This document shows positions 33,400 through 44,445 of a stretch of DNA of 64,000 nucleotides, piece by piece (position 1 is the stretch's first letter; every line of letters starts with the position of its first letter). The translations under genes were made by a program, and so were the position numbers. The notes under the pieces are model-generated. The model saw only the letters and a list, made by a program, of their open reading frames with translations, made no database searches and had not been told where the DNA came from. The DNA comes from Gloeopeniophorella convolvens (taxonomy: Eukaryota > Basidiomycota > Agaricomycetes > Russulales): contig WTXD01000007.1 in the NCBI GenBank assembly GCA_022496205.1, positions 62,001 through 126,000 of the forward strand. The letters are read 5' to 3'.

Positions 33400-34101
33400 A
33401 TGGCCAAGGACAAGTCCGAGAAGAAGAAAAAGGCGGCAGCTGAGGAAGACGTGGAGATGGTTGAGGCAGAGGTGAGTTTGGCACATGCTGGTACAACGCA
33501 GCGCCCTGTAACCCAGGAGCCAGACACCCAAATCGCCCAAGAAGGAGAGGGATGAGATTGTAATCCCTGTCGAGGACTTGTCACCAATAGCACATCCTCT
33601 TGCTCAAAAGAAGTTGCTGAAGAAGCTTCAAAAGACGATTAAAAAGGGTGCGTCGTTCGATATCTTCGCGCGGAACTTGGCCCAACGTTCCTACCAGCGT
33701 CCAAGTCGCGTCAAGTGAAGCGCGGAGTGAAGGAGGTGGCCAAGGCCATTCGCAAAGGAGAAAAGGGGTGCGCTGCGCTTTCTATCGCCTCGTAGTGAGC
33801 CATGCCGACACTGGCGTGCAACAGGTTGCTCGTCCTCGCGGCAGACATCACACCCATCGACATCATTTCACATCTCCCGGTCTTGAGCGAGGAAGCGCAG
33901 ATCCCATACGTCTTCATCCCGTCAAAAGAGGAGCTCGGCCACGCGAGCTCCACGAAGCGGCCAACGAGCTGTGTGATGATTTGCCCCGACTCGAAACGGG
34001 GCAAAGGCAAGGGCGCCGATGCGGAAAAGGAGGACTACCGGGAACTTTATGACGAGTGCTTCAAGGAGGTAGCCAAACTTGACGCGCATGTTGTATTTTA
34101 G
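33400..34101 (+). CDS. NHP2: H/ACA snoRNP protein Nhp2
   Basis: Four exons (33400-33471, 33524-33647, 33698-33767, 33825-34101) give 180 residues. After a lysine-rich N-terminus (MAKDKSEKKKK) come SPIAHPLAQKKLLKKLQKTI and the L7Ae/Nhp2 RNA-binding fold: RQVKRGVKEVAKAIRKGEKG, LLVLAADITPIDIISHLPVL, QIPYVFIPSKEELGHASSTK and the CVMICPDSKRGK block. Nhp2 binds H/ACA guide RNAs with Cbf5, Nop10 and Gar1 to pseudouridylate rRNA and acts in the nucleolus. The second exon starts at an AG only a few bases after a competing one (CCCAG); only the downstream acceptor keeps the frame. Confidence 0.94.
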
Positions 34102-34381
34102 AGTGATTTTACTGCATTGTCTCCCTCTGGTCTACCGATGTTACTTATGATGCGACAATGCACGACATGCAATCAATGATTCAATGCAAGCCAAGCTCGG
34201 ACGCTGGACCCGACTCGGCAGGCTGGCGACGGGTTTCCGGCGAGACGGATCGAGGTGAATTGATTCTCACGAGCATTCGACACGTTGCACTCTTCTCCAA
34301 GCTTCAAGTTCGTCAGAACATCGAACATCTATTCTGTTTCGTCCCTTTCTTCGTCTTCGACCTCCTCTTCTCTCTCTTGCC

Positions 34382-36164
34382 ATGTCAGCCCCCAAAGCCA
34401 AGCCCGCTGCCAATGGCACAAAAAAGGCAAAGGGACCTGCTCCTGCTAACGGTTCCGCTGTGCCTGCCGACGTGTCAGCTAAAACTCCCACCCCCGCTAC
34501 GTCTTCAGGAAAGCCCGACAAGGCCGATTATGATGCAGAGCAGGAGAGCATCAGGGCCGAGATTGACGCGCTCCAGACAAAGCTGGTACGTATCATCTGT
34601 GTCGTCCGGCTGCTACTGCTCATGCTAACGCTAATTTCTGACTTGCTTCTAACTTGCTGTAGAATGCCGTGAAGGAGAAAATATCTCTAGTTACCAAGGG
34701 CGGCTCTGGAAATGAGAGGCGGAATGCCCTCCGTGCAGAGCTCGATGAGATTCGTTCCCAACAGTCTGGCAACAAGGCATCCCGAGGCAAAATCTTTGAT
34801 CAAATGAAGGCCCTGCAGGATGGGATCCAAAAGAAGGTGTGTGCTCACGCTCCGACACGTTGTACCACGTACTTACGTGCTCGTCAATCTCAAGATCAAG
34901 GACCTCCAGACCGCCAGAGGCAGGACTCAATTCAGGTCCCTCGAGGAGGCCGACGCACACATCAAGTACGTCTGCTTCACACCTTCTGGTGCACTCCCGC
35001 CTGACGGACGTTCGCAGGAATCTCGAGAAGCAGGTTGACTCTGGCAGTCTTAAGCTCGTGGATGAGAAGCGTGCGCTGCAGGAGATCAACCAGATTAAGC
35101 GTCTCCGGAAGACCATCGAAAGCTTCAAGGCGGACTCTGATGCTATTGACGCGGACCGCGCTGCCATTGATGAACTCAAGAAACAGCTCGATGATCCCGA
35201 AGCGAAGGCCGTCTCTGAGCGCTACGACACCATCAAGGCCGAACTGGACGAGATAAAGAAGGAGGGTGACGAGCTCTACGCGAACCGCACCAAGCTGTTC
35301 GACGAGCGCACCGCGCTGCAGCAGCAGGTCGACGCACTCATCACCCAGCGCCGCGAGTCGGCGCAGCGCTTCCGCGAGGCGAACGACAGGTTCTACACCA
35401 AGCTCAACGAGGACCGCGCCCGGCGTGCGGAGCGCGCGCGCGCACAACGGGAATCCGAGGAGCAGGAGAAGCGCATGGCGCGCGCGACGCAGCTGCGGGA
35501 GGAGGCATCGCAGCCCGCGTACCAAGTGCAGATCGAGGACTGCCAGACGCTCATCGACTTCTTCTCGGGCAAGTCGACTACCGCGGTTGTCTCAACCGCC
35601 AAGGCCGACCCGGCCGAGCCGAAGCTGGACATCCGCAAGGTCGAGGCGCCCGAGAACCTCGTCGCGCGCAAGAAGAAGGGCGAGGACGAGGAGAGCTACT
35701 TCGTCGGCGGGAAGGGCAAGGGCAAGGGCAAGAAGGGCCCCAAGGCGAACGGCGCCGCTGCTGGCGCTGCCGCCGCCGGCACCGAGGCCACGTCAAGCTC
35801 GTCCACCGTCAACGTCTCCTTCGGCACACTCACGGCACTCCTCGCTCTGTCCATCCCGCCGCCATCCAGCCAGGCAGACGTGCCGCGCGTGGTTGAGGAC
35901 CTGAAGATGAAGAAGGCGTGGTTCGAGGCAAACCAGGCGCGCGTGACAGCAGAGGCGATCGCAAAGGCCGAAGCCGAGATCAAGCGTCTCATGGCCAAGG
36001 GGGACGCCGCCGCGTCGGACAACGCAACGGTGCCTAACGGCAGCGGCGAGAACCCTCCAGAGCCTGCGCCGACACCCGAAGTCGCTGATACGCTTTCTGT
36101 CGATCCGCCGTCGGAGGCCGTCGCGGACAAGCTCGAGGCGGTGGAGGAGACGGAGGCGTCATGA
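34382..36164 (+). CDS. BFR1: Bfr1-like polysome-associated coiled-coil protein
   Basis: Four exons (34382-34585, 34663-34836, 34895-34965, 35018-36164) encode 531 residues. The protein is almost entirely charged coiled coil (KSEKEQ-rich), with family blocks IKDLQTARGRTQFRSLEEAD, NLEKQVDSGSLKLVDEKRAL, QIKRLRKTIESFKAD and the C-terminal segment YQVQIEDCQTLIDFFSG. A glycine/lysine tract (GGKGKGKGKKGPK) separates it from a C-terminal region. Yeast Bfr1 associates with polysomes and mRNPs at the ER and affects secretion and nuclear segregation. The promoter lies in the 280 bases after NHP2, which is transcribed in the same direction. Confidence 0.88.
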
Positions 36165-36585
36165 CGCGGCGGACTTTGGGATGACCATACCATATCGTAA
36201 CTTATCTACGACGATGATATTCGAGCCGTTTGGCATCGTCCTTAATGGTTGATACCAAGCAACTGCTCCCCCTTCCCAGCTGTTCAGGCGCTCGCACCCG
36301 CTCGCAGGTAGAAGATGGGGTGTCAATAATTGAGGAGAATTTTACATCGACATCTCGAGCAAGTACGAGAGACAGTGAGGATGGTTTGAATACAGAGCAC
36401 GGCGGCGAACGGATATATAAATATTAAACAAGAGATGAAAGCGACGGAGACGAACGACAGTACTACGGCCCAGCGAAAACCAGACTCGGCGCAAGGTGGT
36501 ATGGTAAGCGAATCCCAACGAAAATCCATGGTAGACAAGTGTTTTTGAACTGTTCCACTCACGAACGAGACCGGAAATAGATACC
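36165..36585. other. Intergenic between convergent genes
   Basis: Holds the 3' ends of BFR1 (plus) and the RFX gene (minus). No coding frame of note. Confidence 0.5.
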
Positions 36586-39544
36586 TCATCCTTCTGTCTT
36601 TACGATCTCCCCCTCCGAATCCTGCTCTCCACCCGAGGCTCCGTTGGTGCCGATGCCCAAGTCCTGCGGCGTGAACGTGACGTCGAAGCCACCGCCAGAG
36701 TTGGTCACGTAGTCGGGGAAAGAAAGACCACCAGAGTGGACTCCGCCAAGATGATCCTCCTGTGTTCCCGAGGCATCCATGAAAGCGGGCAGGCCGTAGC
36801 CGTCGGCGCCAAAGCCATTCGAGGCCGGATCGAGCGGGCCAGATGGGTATGGATCCTGCTGAAGCGCAGCGAGCATGCTCGAGGTCGTCGGGGTGTGACT
36901 CATGAGGTGGCCTGGCTGGTTGCTGCCAAACGAGTCCTGTCCGATCATCGGAGAGAGCGTAATGAAGTGTTGTTGCATGACAGGTTCGACAGAGGCAGCG
37001 ACCGACGTTGTCGAGAGTGCGACAGTTCGGAGGACGTTCAACGCAATCCAGTCGCTGGGGGAAAATGACGATCAGTCAACGAAGCTCACCACGTAATTGA
37101 GCTACGTACTCCAAGAACAGCTTCAAAATCTGGTATGCGCCAAAAGTTGGGTCGCTCCTGATCGTCTGTAGATGCCACTCTCAGGAAAGATTTCGTAGAC
37201 GGTAGATGGAATGACCCACCAAATCCCTCATCACTTGGCTCGTCACGTAGCCCCATCGGATTAGCACGCTCCGGGAGCTCAGCGTGCTCCTGTCATCGGC
37301 GCCAGAGCCAGAGCCCATCAACCGTTCACAACACTTATCCGCCCATGCCATCACGTCTCGTACAGGCTCAGCGCTTTTCGCGAGCCCGTCCATCAAAGCC
37401 CGGAACTCGACCTCGAGGAGCTGGATGAGGTCTTCGTGCCGGCAGTTGCAGACGAGCGCCGACTGGTTGCGAACTGATTCAAAGTCGATCTTCTCCCAGG
37501 AGCGGCGCATCTCTGCGAGCTGTTTCTGATTGGTAAGGACGGTATTCAGGGCTTGGGTAACCTGATAAATGTCAAGGAATCGCACTAAGAGGGGATAATG
37601 ATCGGTCAGGCATCACGCCACTGACGGCATATTACTCACAGACGAGGTGGCCAAACCGTGCACCGAGCTCGACCTTGGGCTCGACGAAGGTATTACCGTA
37701 GCCCTCGAGGGATACCAGCAGAATCTTCTCCATCTTGTCCGCGAGCTGGCGCAGGCTTGCCAAAGACGATGCGGACACCGACGAGAGCAGCTGGGAACGC
37801 AGAATCTCGAGAATTTCCTACATCACTTCTGTTAGTAAACGTATTAGCGAGCAGTTGGAGTGGACGAACATCATAAACAATAGCATCGCCCTTCGCCATC
37901 AGACCGGCGATTGCTGGAGCGTGAACCACTTCCCGATGGTTGCCGCTTAGATTGGTCCAAAATGATCGGATGTGCATTTCGAACTGATCGAATCGGAAGA
38001 AGCGCACACTCTCCAGCAGCGCATCCAGATGGTCCATGAACCAACCCCACACCTCGCGCGCAACGACGCTGTGCGAGGACGCGGAGGTGGAGCCGAGCGC
38101 TTCCTCAATGGAGGGGAAGTTGTGCATCTGACGAACGGACGTGGGCTGCTGAGACGGCAAGTAGGAGCCCGAGGCGACATTCGAAGGGCCCTGCGACGGG
38201 ATCGGAACCGACCCATCCTGACCTCCGTGCCGCCGGATGGCAGTCTGGGGCGGGAAAGAACCAGCTCGTGGGGCCGCCTGAGCTTGCGCGAGGATGGTCG
38301 CAGCCGTGGGGGTCTTGTCAACCAGGTCCTCAGGGAACAACATCGGGCTTTTGCCACCGTTATTCAGCGTCAGGGAGTTGCGCTTTGACGCATTGCCAGA
38401 GCTGGCACCCTCGGAATCGTCGTCATCGTCATCATCAGAACGGTCCTCTCCGCGCAGGGAGGCCTCGGCCTGCTCGCTCGCGAGACGAGCCGCGTTCACC
38501 GACTGCTGGGCCGCGGTGTTGTTAGATTTCCTGATGTAATCTTGCAGCCATTCGGCTTCTGCAGACGTTGCCGGGCGGATGCCGCAATCTGTACAGCCAA
38601 TTGGGCGTTATAACGGTGAATCACCAGCTGATCCACGACGTACAGTGGTATTTGCTATTGCCTCTCACGCCCAAGCGCCGCGTCTTAATCGTGGGAAAGC
38701 AGAGTCTGATGGCCTTGCCCAGCGTGGCAGTGTTGATGTGAGGGATGCCATACTGATCGCATACCCTCCTGTAGGAAAAGTAAAGTCCCTGACGCGGAAC
38801 ATTGCCATCAGGATAGGGAGCATAGTTGGCTGTCAACCTGTAACAGATTCAGCACCATGCGATGCACGGGAATGAGAGAGATGATGCTGCCCACCATGCC
38901 TGAACGAAGATCTGTTTTGCCCTATCTGATGCGCTGGTGGTGGTGGCGGCGCGGACGTTGGCGGCGAGCTTTTCGAGGGTATGATCGGGACTGAGAGTCA
39001 TGCGGCCAAAGGCACCGGTCGCATGAACGGCGTCGTGGCTGGAGACAAGGTGACCACCGACGAACATGGTCTGATAGTCTGCGGGGGAGGATGCCGCGAG
39101 GAACATGGAGGGATCTTCCGTCTCGCTGGATGAAGAGTGAACGCTATCCGCATCCCGGGGGTAGGGAGAGGCGGCAACCCTGGCCCGGATGTGGGAGGGA
39201 CGATTATGGTTCTTCAGGGCTGGATTGGAGAGGTTGTGGTTTGGGGGAGAGTCTGCGGGGGACGCGAGGTCGGTGGAGGTGAGGGAGTAAGCGGAGGAGG
39301 AATGGGACGCGTTGCGGGAGTGGATGTCGGGGTTGGGTCGAGACTGATAGGAAGCACGAAAGAGGTCCTCGGCAGAAAGCGGTCCCATATTCGATGCCGT
39401 GCGCAAAACCCCACCCTGGGAAGACTGCGGTCGGGAATTGGGAGAGGACGAGACAGAGTTTGAGCGAGAGTGTGAGTGATGAATAGGCATAAAGTCGAGA
39501 GGCAAGTTTGCGGCCATCGAGTGGAAGTTGACGGCGGCGGCCAT
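36586..39544 (-). CDS. RFX-family winged-helix transcription factor
   Basis: Seven exons (38895-39544, 38644-38837, 37870-38588, 37640-37817, 37220-37584, 37110-37165, 36586-37054) give 876 residues. The RFX DNA-binding domain begins at the first exon join and reads LTANYAPYPDGNVPRQGLYF, RVCDQYGIPHINTATLGKAI, RLCFPTIKTRRLGVRGNSKY, HYCGIRP. RFX proteins bind X-box inverted repeats; yeast Rfx1/Crt1 represses DNA-damage genes, and relatives in other fungi control cell cycle and morphology. The conserved B/C-type extended region follows (VWGWFMDHLDALLESVRFFR, LDIYQVTQALNTVL). N- and C-termini are disordered and rich in Ser, Gly and Asn. The start is the ATG at 39544 (MAAAVNFHSMAAN); a second ATG lies nine codons in. 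Confidence 0.94.
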
Positions 39545-40028
39545 GCAAATTAGTCAAGGGGATATATGCGAGGTGGGCGAGCGTGCGCGGGAGGGTAAGG
39601 ACCGTATTGAGTTTTGAGGGAGGGTCTAGATGCGGACCAGCCGGAAGACGAGGAGCGGAGGTGTCAGAGAAAGGAAAGAAAAGAAAAAAATAAGATGGGG
39701 ACGGGGGGAAGGGGAAGCGAGGTGGAGGGGAGAAGGGAAAGACGGAGGCCGGGGCAAGTTAACAGTGCGGAGGCCGCGTCGGAAAGGGAGGCCGGCAGAG
39801 GCCGTGCAGAGGGGGAATATATTGCTAACTATCTGGCCCCGCCAAAGGGAGGACAAGAAGACAGAGACGAGGGGCAGACAATGCGAGGAAAGGGTTAATC
39901 GTCGACGCTGCCCGTGGTCAAGGCAACCCGGCTCTCTTTTAGATCGTTCCATCCGCATCGATCACACACTCTTGACATCTTTTCTCACCGCCTCCTGCGC
40001 CCCCTTCTGATGCTCCATCATATCCTCA
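39545..40028. other. Intergenic with a purine-rich tract
   Basis: Upstream of the RFX start and downstream of PPN1's stop. From about 39640 to 39760 the plus strand is almost all A and G, so the RFX transcript would carry a long C/U-rich leader. Frames in it encode only biased repeats and are not credible genes. Confidence 0.6.
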
Positions 40029-42553
40029 TCATAGGCCCTGCCCCATGTACATGTATTTCTTGAACCGCTTTCGTAGCTTCGCCTTCAACGGGTCTCCCAA
40101 CCGCCGCGCAAGTCCGACCCACGACGGTATCGTCAGGTCCGCCAGCCGATACGGCGCGTACTTGGACGACGTCACGTTCCCGCTCCGTAATGCCTTGGGC
40201 AACTGTTTGAGCGGGATCGGGTACTGAAACCCGTCCTTCGCCTCCGTGACGCCGGGATGTAGCACATCCGGGCTGTGCGTCAGATACTCCAGCTCGAACT
40301 TGGGCGCCTTGGTCTTGTTCACCACCCACCCTTCGGGCAGATAATACTAGGAAAACTCCCCCGTGAGCCTCCGTTACGTCAATCCTTATCGTCAGGTCCT
40401 CCACCGACGTACCTGTGCGTATCCCAGCGGCGACCATAGCGTGTTCACCCGACTCGGCGCCTCGGGGTCAGAGTGCCATGGCTCCTGTAATCTGCAGCGC
40501 CAAGAGTTCTCATACCCCTTCTTCTTGCACAGCGTCTCTTTGTCTCCGTCCCCGCGTCGATGCCCGTGCTTTCGTTTGGGCTCCTTTCCCCCTTTCTTCT
40601 TCTTGTCCTTCTTCAGACTGGCACTGTTGTGGGCGTGCGTGATGTTGTAGGTGAAGATGCGGAACGACGGGAGGTATGGGTTTGGCACCACAGAAGGGGC
40701 AACGTTGATGACTCCGTAGTCGTCATGCTCGGTCTTCGCTTTCTTCGGGAGGTCCCCAAAGTCCTTGACGAGAGTCTCGTACAACCAGTCGCGCGTTCCC
40801 GAGACGTCAGCAGGTACCACGGTCGATTCCGATGGAAACTGAAGGTCGCCAGCTTCCAACAGGAAGAACTGTTATCTAAAAGTCAGCGGTCACGGCGGCA
40901 TCGGAGGGGCGGTGGCAGGTACATGGTCGTTGTTCATGTGCTGTGCAATTGAATTAAGAAGCCGACTTTTGCCCACGGGCGTAATGACAACTTACCCCGA
41001 ACAAATGTCCGAGAATGGTGTCCTGGAATCGAAGGGCCAGCTCTACATAGCGAACGTACTTAAAACGAGAACAGAAGTCAGAATAAGCTCCCAACGCAGT
41101 CGTCAAGGTGACTGACGCATTCTGGGAAATAGTTCCCTGGAGACGGTGGTACGTGCCCACTCATCCAGACCTGAGGATGCTGTTAACGTGCCTAAACCAG
41201 ATGACTAGATGAGGTACCTGCATCCCTCGCTGACGATATGTTCTTAATTGCACCTCGAGCCAGTCAAATTGCAGATTCCCAGGATCGTCCGGCTCGATCC
41301 ACTCGCAACCTCCGACCGCTGCTCCCGTGTAAGACGCGGTCAAGAAGGCAGCTCTACCCACGCACCCTTGTTGGAATCATAGAAGTACATTGTGTTCAGG
41401 CTGATGACGGCAATCTCGCCCGGGATGACCTCGACAGAGTAATATGCGCCTCTTCGGAAGACTTGGTAAGACGAGAAGGGGACAAATGAGTTCCATAGCC
41501 TAGACGGGGGTACGTGAACAGATGGTCGCCGACGATGTCAGTTGGAGCCTACGAGGAGAAGTGGTTGATGATGTCGTTTGGGCCTGAGGGTACCGGTTAG
41601 CACCAAGAGCCACAGACGCTGAGGGCACTGGCTGGCCTGCTGCGAGAATGTTCTGCGAGATCATCGGAGTGAGTTATTGATCCATGGCCTGACCAAGAAA
41701 GCACCTACATGAGCTACACAAGATTGGGATGTCAGCACCTTGAAATGAAAAGGCTGAAATGGGAACACGCACGCCAGACATCATTATTGCCTAGACCGGT
41801 GCAAGTGTGCTCGAGTCGGACGCTACACGCGTGGAGGCATCAACGAACGCACCTAGGCTTGGCACAACAGGGACCCCCTTCTTGAGGAAGACATCTCCAT
41901 CTTGGTTGCAATTACTCTGTTGAGTTCGTAGATTTCTCTCATCGTACGTGGAAGTTTGCGGTCATTATCATGGCTTGCAAAAGGCCGATCATTGTGAGAA
42001 ATGCGTCATGCAGGTGCAGGGCCATGCCCTTACCGCGCATTGTCGCCAGTCCCTTTGAGCTTACCCTTTACAACACTGTTCTGCAGCGAGAGGACGCGGG
42101 GACGCACAAATAACGAAGTCTATCTCGGACGCCCAATTCTTGTCAAGAAAGTCGAGCGTCAAGTTTGTGAGACGGAATGGCGAATCGCAGTCACTGGAGC
42201 ACAATTCGCTGAACACTGGACCGGGACAGGCCGGAGGGTAAGGCACACCTGAATGGTGTTCCGTAGTAGCCAGCGCGCTGAGTCTCCTTCCGAGGCTTCT
42301 TCCTGTGGCAGGCGGAAGAGGCCGACGCGTCGTAAAGATAGTGCGGGTCGGGATGTATGTCTGTTATGTGAAGAAAGCGGCCATGCAACTTTGGCCTTAG
42401 CGTCTGGCCTGGGTCGGGGTTTGTGGGCTCGCTCAGAATAAGATGAGAATGGTGGTGCTCACCGTTATGAACGGCGAGAGGGGCCTGGGCGGGCGAGGCG
42501 GCGACCTGTGCGAGCCAGGACGAGCAGGCGATGAAGATGGTTAGAGAGAACAT
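40029..42553 (-). CDS. PPN1: Vacuolar endopolyphosphatase Ppn1, frame broken
   Basis: A metallophosphoesterase that cleaves inorganic polyphosphate. The start at 42553 gives a signal or anchor peptide (MFSLTIFIACSSWLAQVAAS). The metal-binding blocks are [66 protein letters not shown] and VWMSGHVPPSPGNYFPEC. The C-terminus includes YYLPEGWVVNKTK and a basic end (KRFKKYMYMGQGL). The gene has many small exons, among them 40029-40346, 40413-40868, an 18-base exon at 40923-40940 and a 5-base exon at 41709-41713 needed to encode the PH of [11 protein letters not shown]. One base is missing near 41893-41899 (TKME to DVFLKKG). One intron (41584-41636) fits only as GC-AG. The Lys-rich insertion near 40600 is typical of fungal Ppn1. 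Confidence 0.93.
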
Positions 42554-43074
42554 GTTGCGGGGTGCATTCCCTTGTGCGCGGCAGCTTCGAGGCAGAGTTG
42601 CAGTCCTGTCCGGCAATGGAATCTGTCGCGCACGTTCGAGGAGCAGGACAGGCCCCCGGAACCCCGAATAGCGTTGTGCGGCTACGGCTCCCGGGTCCTG
42701 GGCGTGCCAAGGGCCGCGGCGGAAATATCCGAATTTCGGTGAGCAATGTGGCTTATCAGCGCACATCCGAGTCATCCGTGTGGATCTTCGAACGTGCGAA
42801 TTCTGGGGTCCTCGCCGATAAAACGTCTCATATCTTTTCATTCTTCTCGCTCACGTTCGTTGTCTTGTTCGCATCTCTGCCCACTTCGTCATAGACGCCC
42901 CGCCACCGGCGCCATATCCTCTGTTCGGTCTTACTCCTGTGCTCTCACATCATCCCGTTTCGTCTCATAAGCCCAAGCCCAGCTTTCCGATCCTGCCGCC
43001 CTATAAATTCCCGTCTCACTTCCGCAGCTTGTCTCTACCCTCTCCCACCTCCACCAGCATCTCCCTCTGCCAAC
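42554..43074. other. Divergent promoter region
   Basis: Between the starts of PPN1 (minus) and the small unknown gene (plus). A TATAAA at 43002-43007 lies about 70 bases before the plus-strand start. No coding frame beyond shadows. Confidence 0.5.
43002..43007 (+). promoter_or_regulatory. TATA box candidate
   Basis: TATAAA 67-73 bases upstream of the ATG at 43075, a suitable distance for a short leader. Confidence 0.45.
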
Positions 43075-43659
43075 ATGGATCGCTTCCTCGCTCCGCACTC
43101 CCCCGAAGCCCAGGCGCACTCCCTCGTCACGTACGTCACCCCGCTCCCTTCTATCGCGCGCTCTACTCACCTTGACCCACAGCGAGTCATCTCTTTCGTG
43201 GGACATGGACCACCCATCTCTCAATGAGACTCTTATCGCTGGATGTGCCTCGTACCAAGCTCTGAGCCGCTATCTCACTGGAGCAGACCTCGTCTTCCAC
43301 CCGCGCACGAGGAAAGAACTTGAGAACATCTTGTGAGTGGCATCGCATGTACCTAGCGAACTGGCACTCATTCATGAGGCTTGCAGGCGCCGCTACTCGT
43401 ACGATGCCATCCACAATATTATCGCGCGCGCGCGGGGTTCGCTGGCACCGGGCGGCTACAGTCGAGTACGTGTTTGCCCCACACTGTCTTCCCCACAGTA
43501 CCTGACGGCTGCCGTCAGGCCTGCCACATCGCGGAGAGCTCTCTCCACAATGTTCTCGACTCGAACGACAACGTGGTTGTTCTTCTGTCCCTTCATATGC
43601 CCGCCAACAGTGACCACGTCGTCCCTGATCGTTCGTCCCCCCGGCACATCAAGATTTGA
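43075..43659 (+). CDS. Unknown small protein
   Basis: Four exons (43075-43130, 43183-43332, 43387-43465, 43519-43659) give 141 residues, all joins in frame. The sequence begins MDRFLAPHSPEAQAHSLV, continues LSWDMDHPSLNETLIAGCAS and DLVFHPRTRKELENILRR, then YSYDAIHNIIARARGSLAPG, and ends ACHIAESSLHNVLDSNDNVV through HLPDRSS-like polar sequence to KI-stop. I see no signal peptide, membrane segment or known domain. The consistent exon structure, good donors and a TATA box argue that it is a real gene. Function unknown. Confidence 0.65.
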
Positions 43660-44445
43660 TGGCTCGATTCCGATGCTTTGAGTGTTTTTATTGTGGCTCG
43701 TCGCGACGCATATATTCTTCCCTGTACCTGTATCACCTTGTCCTCATCCCTGCACTGTTCACGCCTTGGCAGTCCTCCGCATTTGTACTACCTGTTCAAG
43801 CGTACCATAGCTCACGCCTACGTGTAGATACATGGCAGCTCACAGGCTCCACGTCAGCTCATAATTCACCTGTGGCAATGTGTAATTATCATCGCTCCAT
43901 TAGATACGCGTGGAGCGCGGAGCAGTGTGGAAAGCCAAGCGACCTCCGTGCGATTTTTGTTGAGCTGCCATGAACGATGCGGTGCCGTCTGGGAGCCGGG
44001 GACCCTGGCAGATCTCGAGATAAGATAAATGGCCGGGTGTTAGGATGGTGCGCTATGGCGCGGTGATCTGGCAGGGCCCGGCAGGACGGCGCAACTCTCG
44101 CGGACACCCCGGAGGCCCGGAAGCAAAGGTCCCGCACTGTTCCCGCACGCATCCCCGGTCAAGCGGGTGCCTCGAGGCAGAGGAATATTTCTGTTGTGCG
44201 CACCCCCCGCGGTGCCCCTCGACCGCAGCCTAGACGGGCACCCCATAAAGCAGCTCCTCCGGCCACGTGTTGACGGCGGGTAGTTTTCGCCCTTAAAAGA
44301 GTGCCGCCCTCTGCCAGCCCGATCCCTCGTGTGTCCCATCCACACTACAGGCCCCCCACATCTCACGATTGGACACGCGGCCACACACCCACCTCACGAC
44401 TACAACGACTTTCTCGATCCGACACATTTTTTCGCGTATTTCAAG
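43660..44445. other. Intergenic, no gene seen
   Basis: Nearly 800 bases with short overlapping frames only. It should contain the 3' end of the small unknown gene and the promoter of the first MARVEL-like gene. Confidence 0.5.

Noticed and set aside
35266..35904. 212-codon Ser/Arg/Thr-rich frame
   Set aside because: Overlaps BFR1's long exon in another frame; composition is an artefact of GC-rich codons.
37972..38388. Plus-strand open frame antisense to the RFX gene
   Set aside because: Lies opposite a conserved coding exon and has biased Arg/Gly composition typical of antisense frames.
39614..40010. Frames encoding Lys/Glu/Arg-rich peptides upstream of RFX
   Set aside because: They only translate the purine-rich tract and have no protein-like features.
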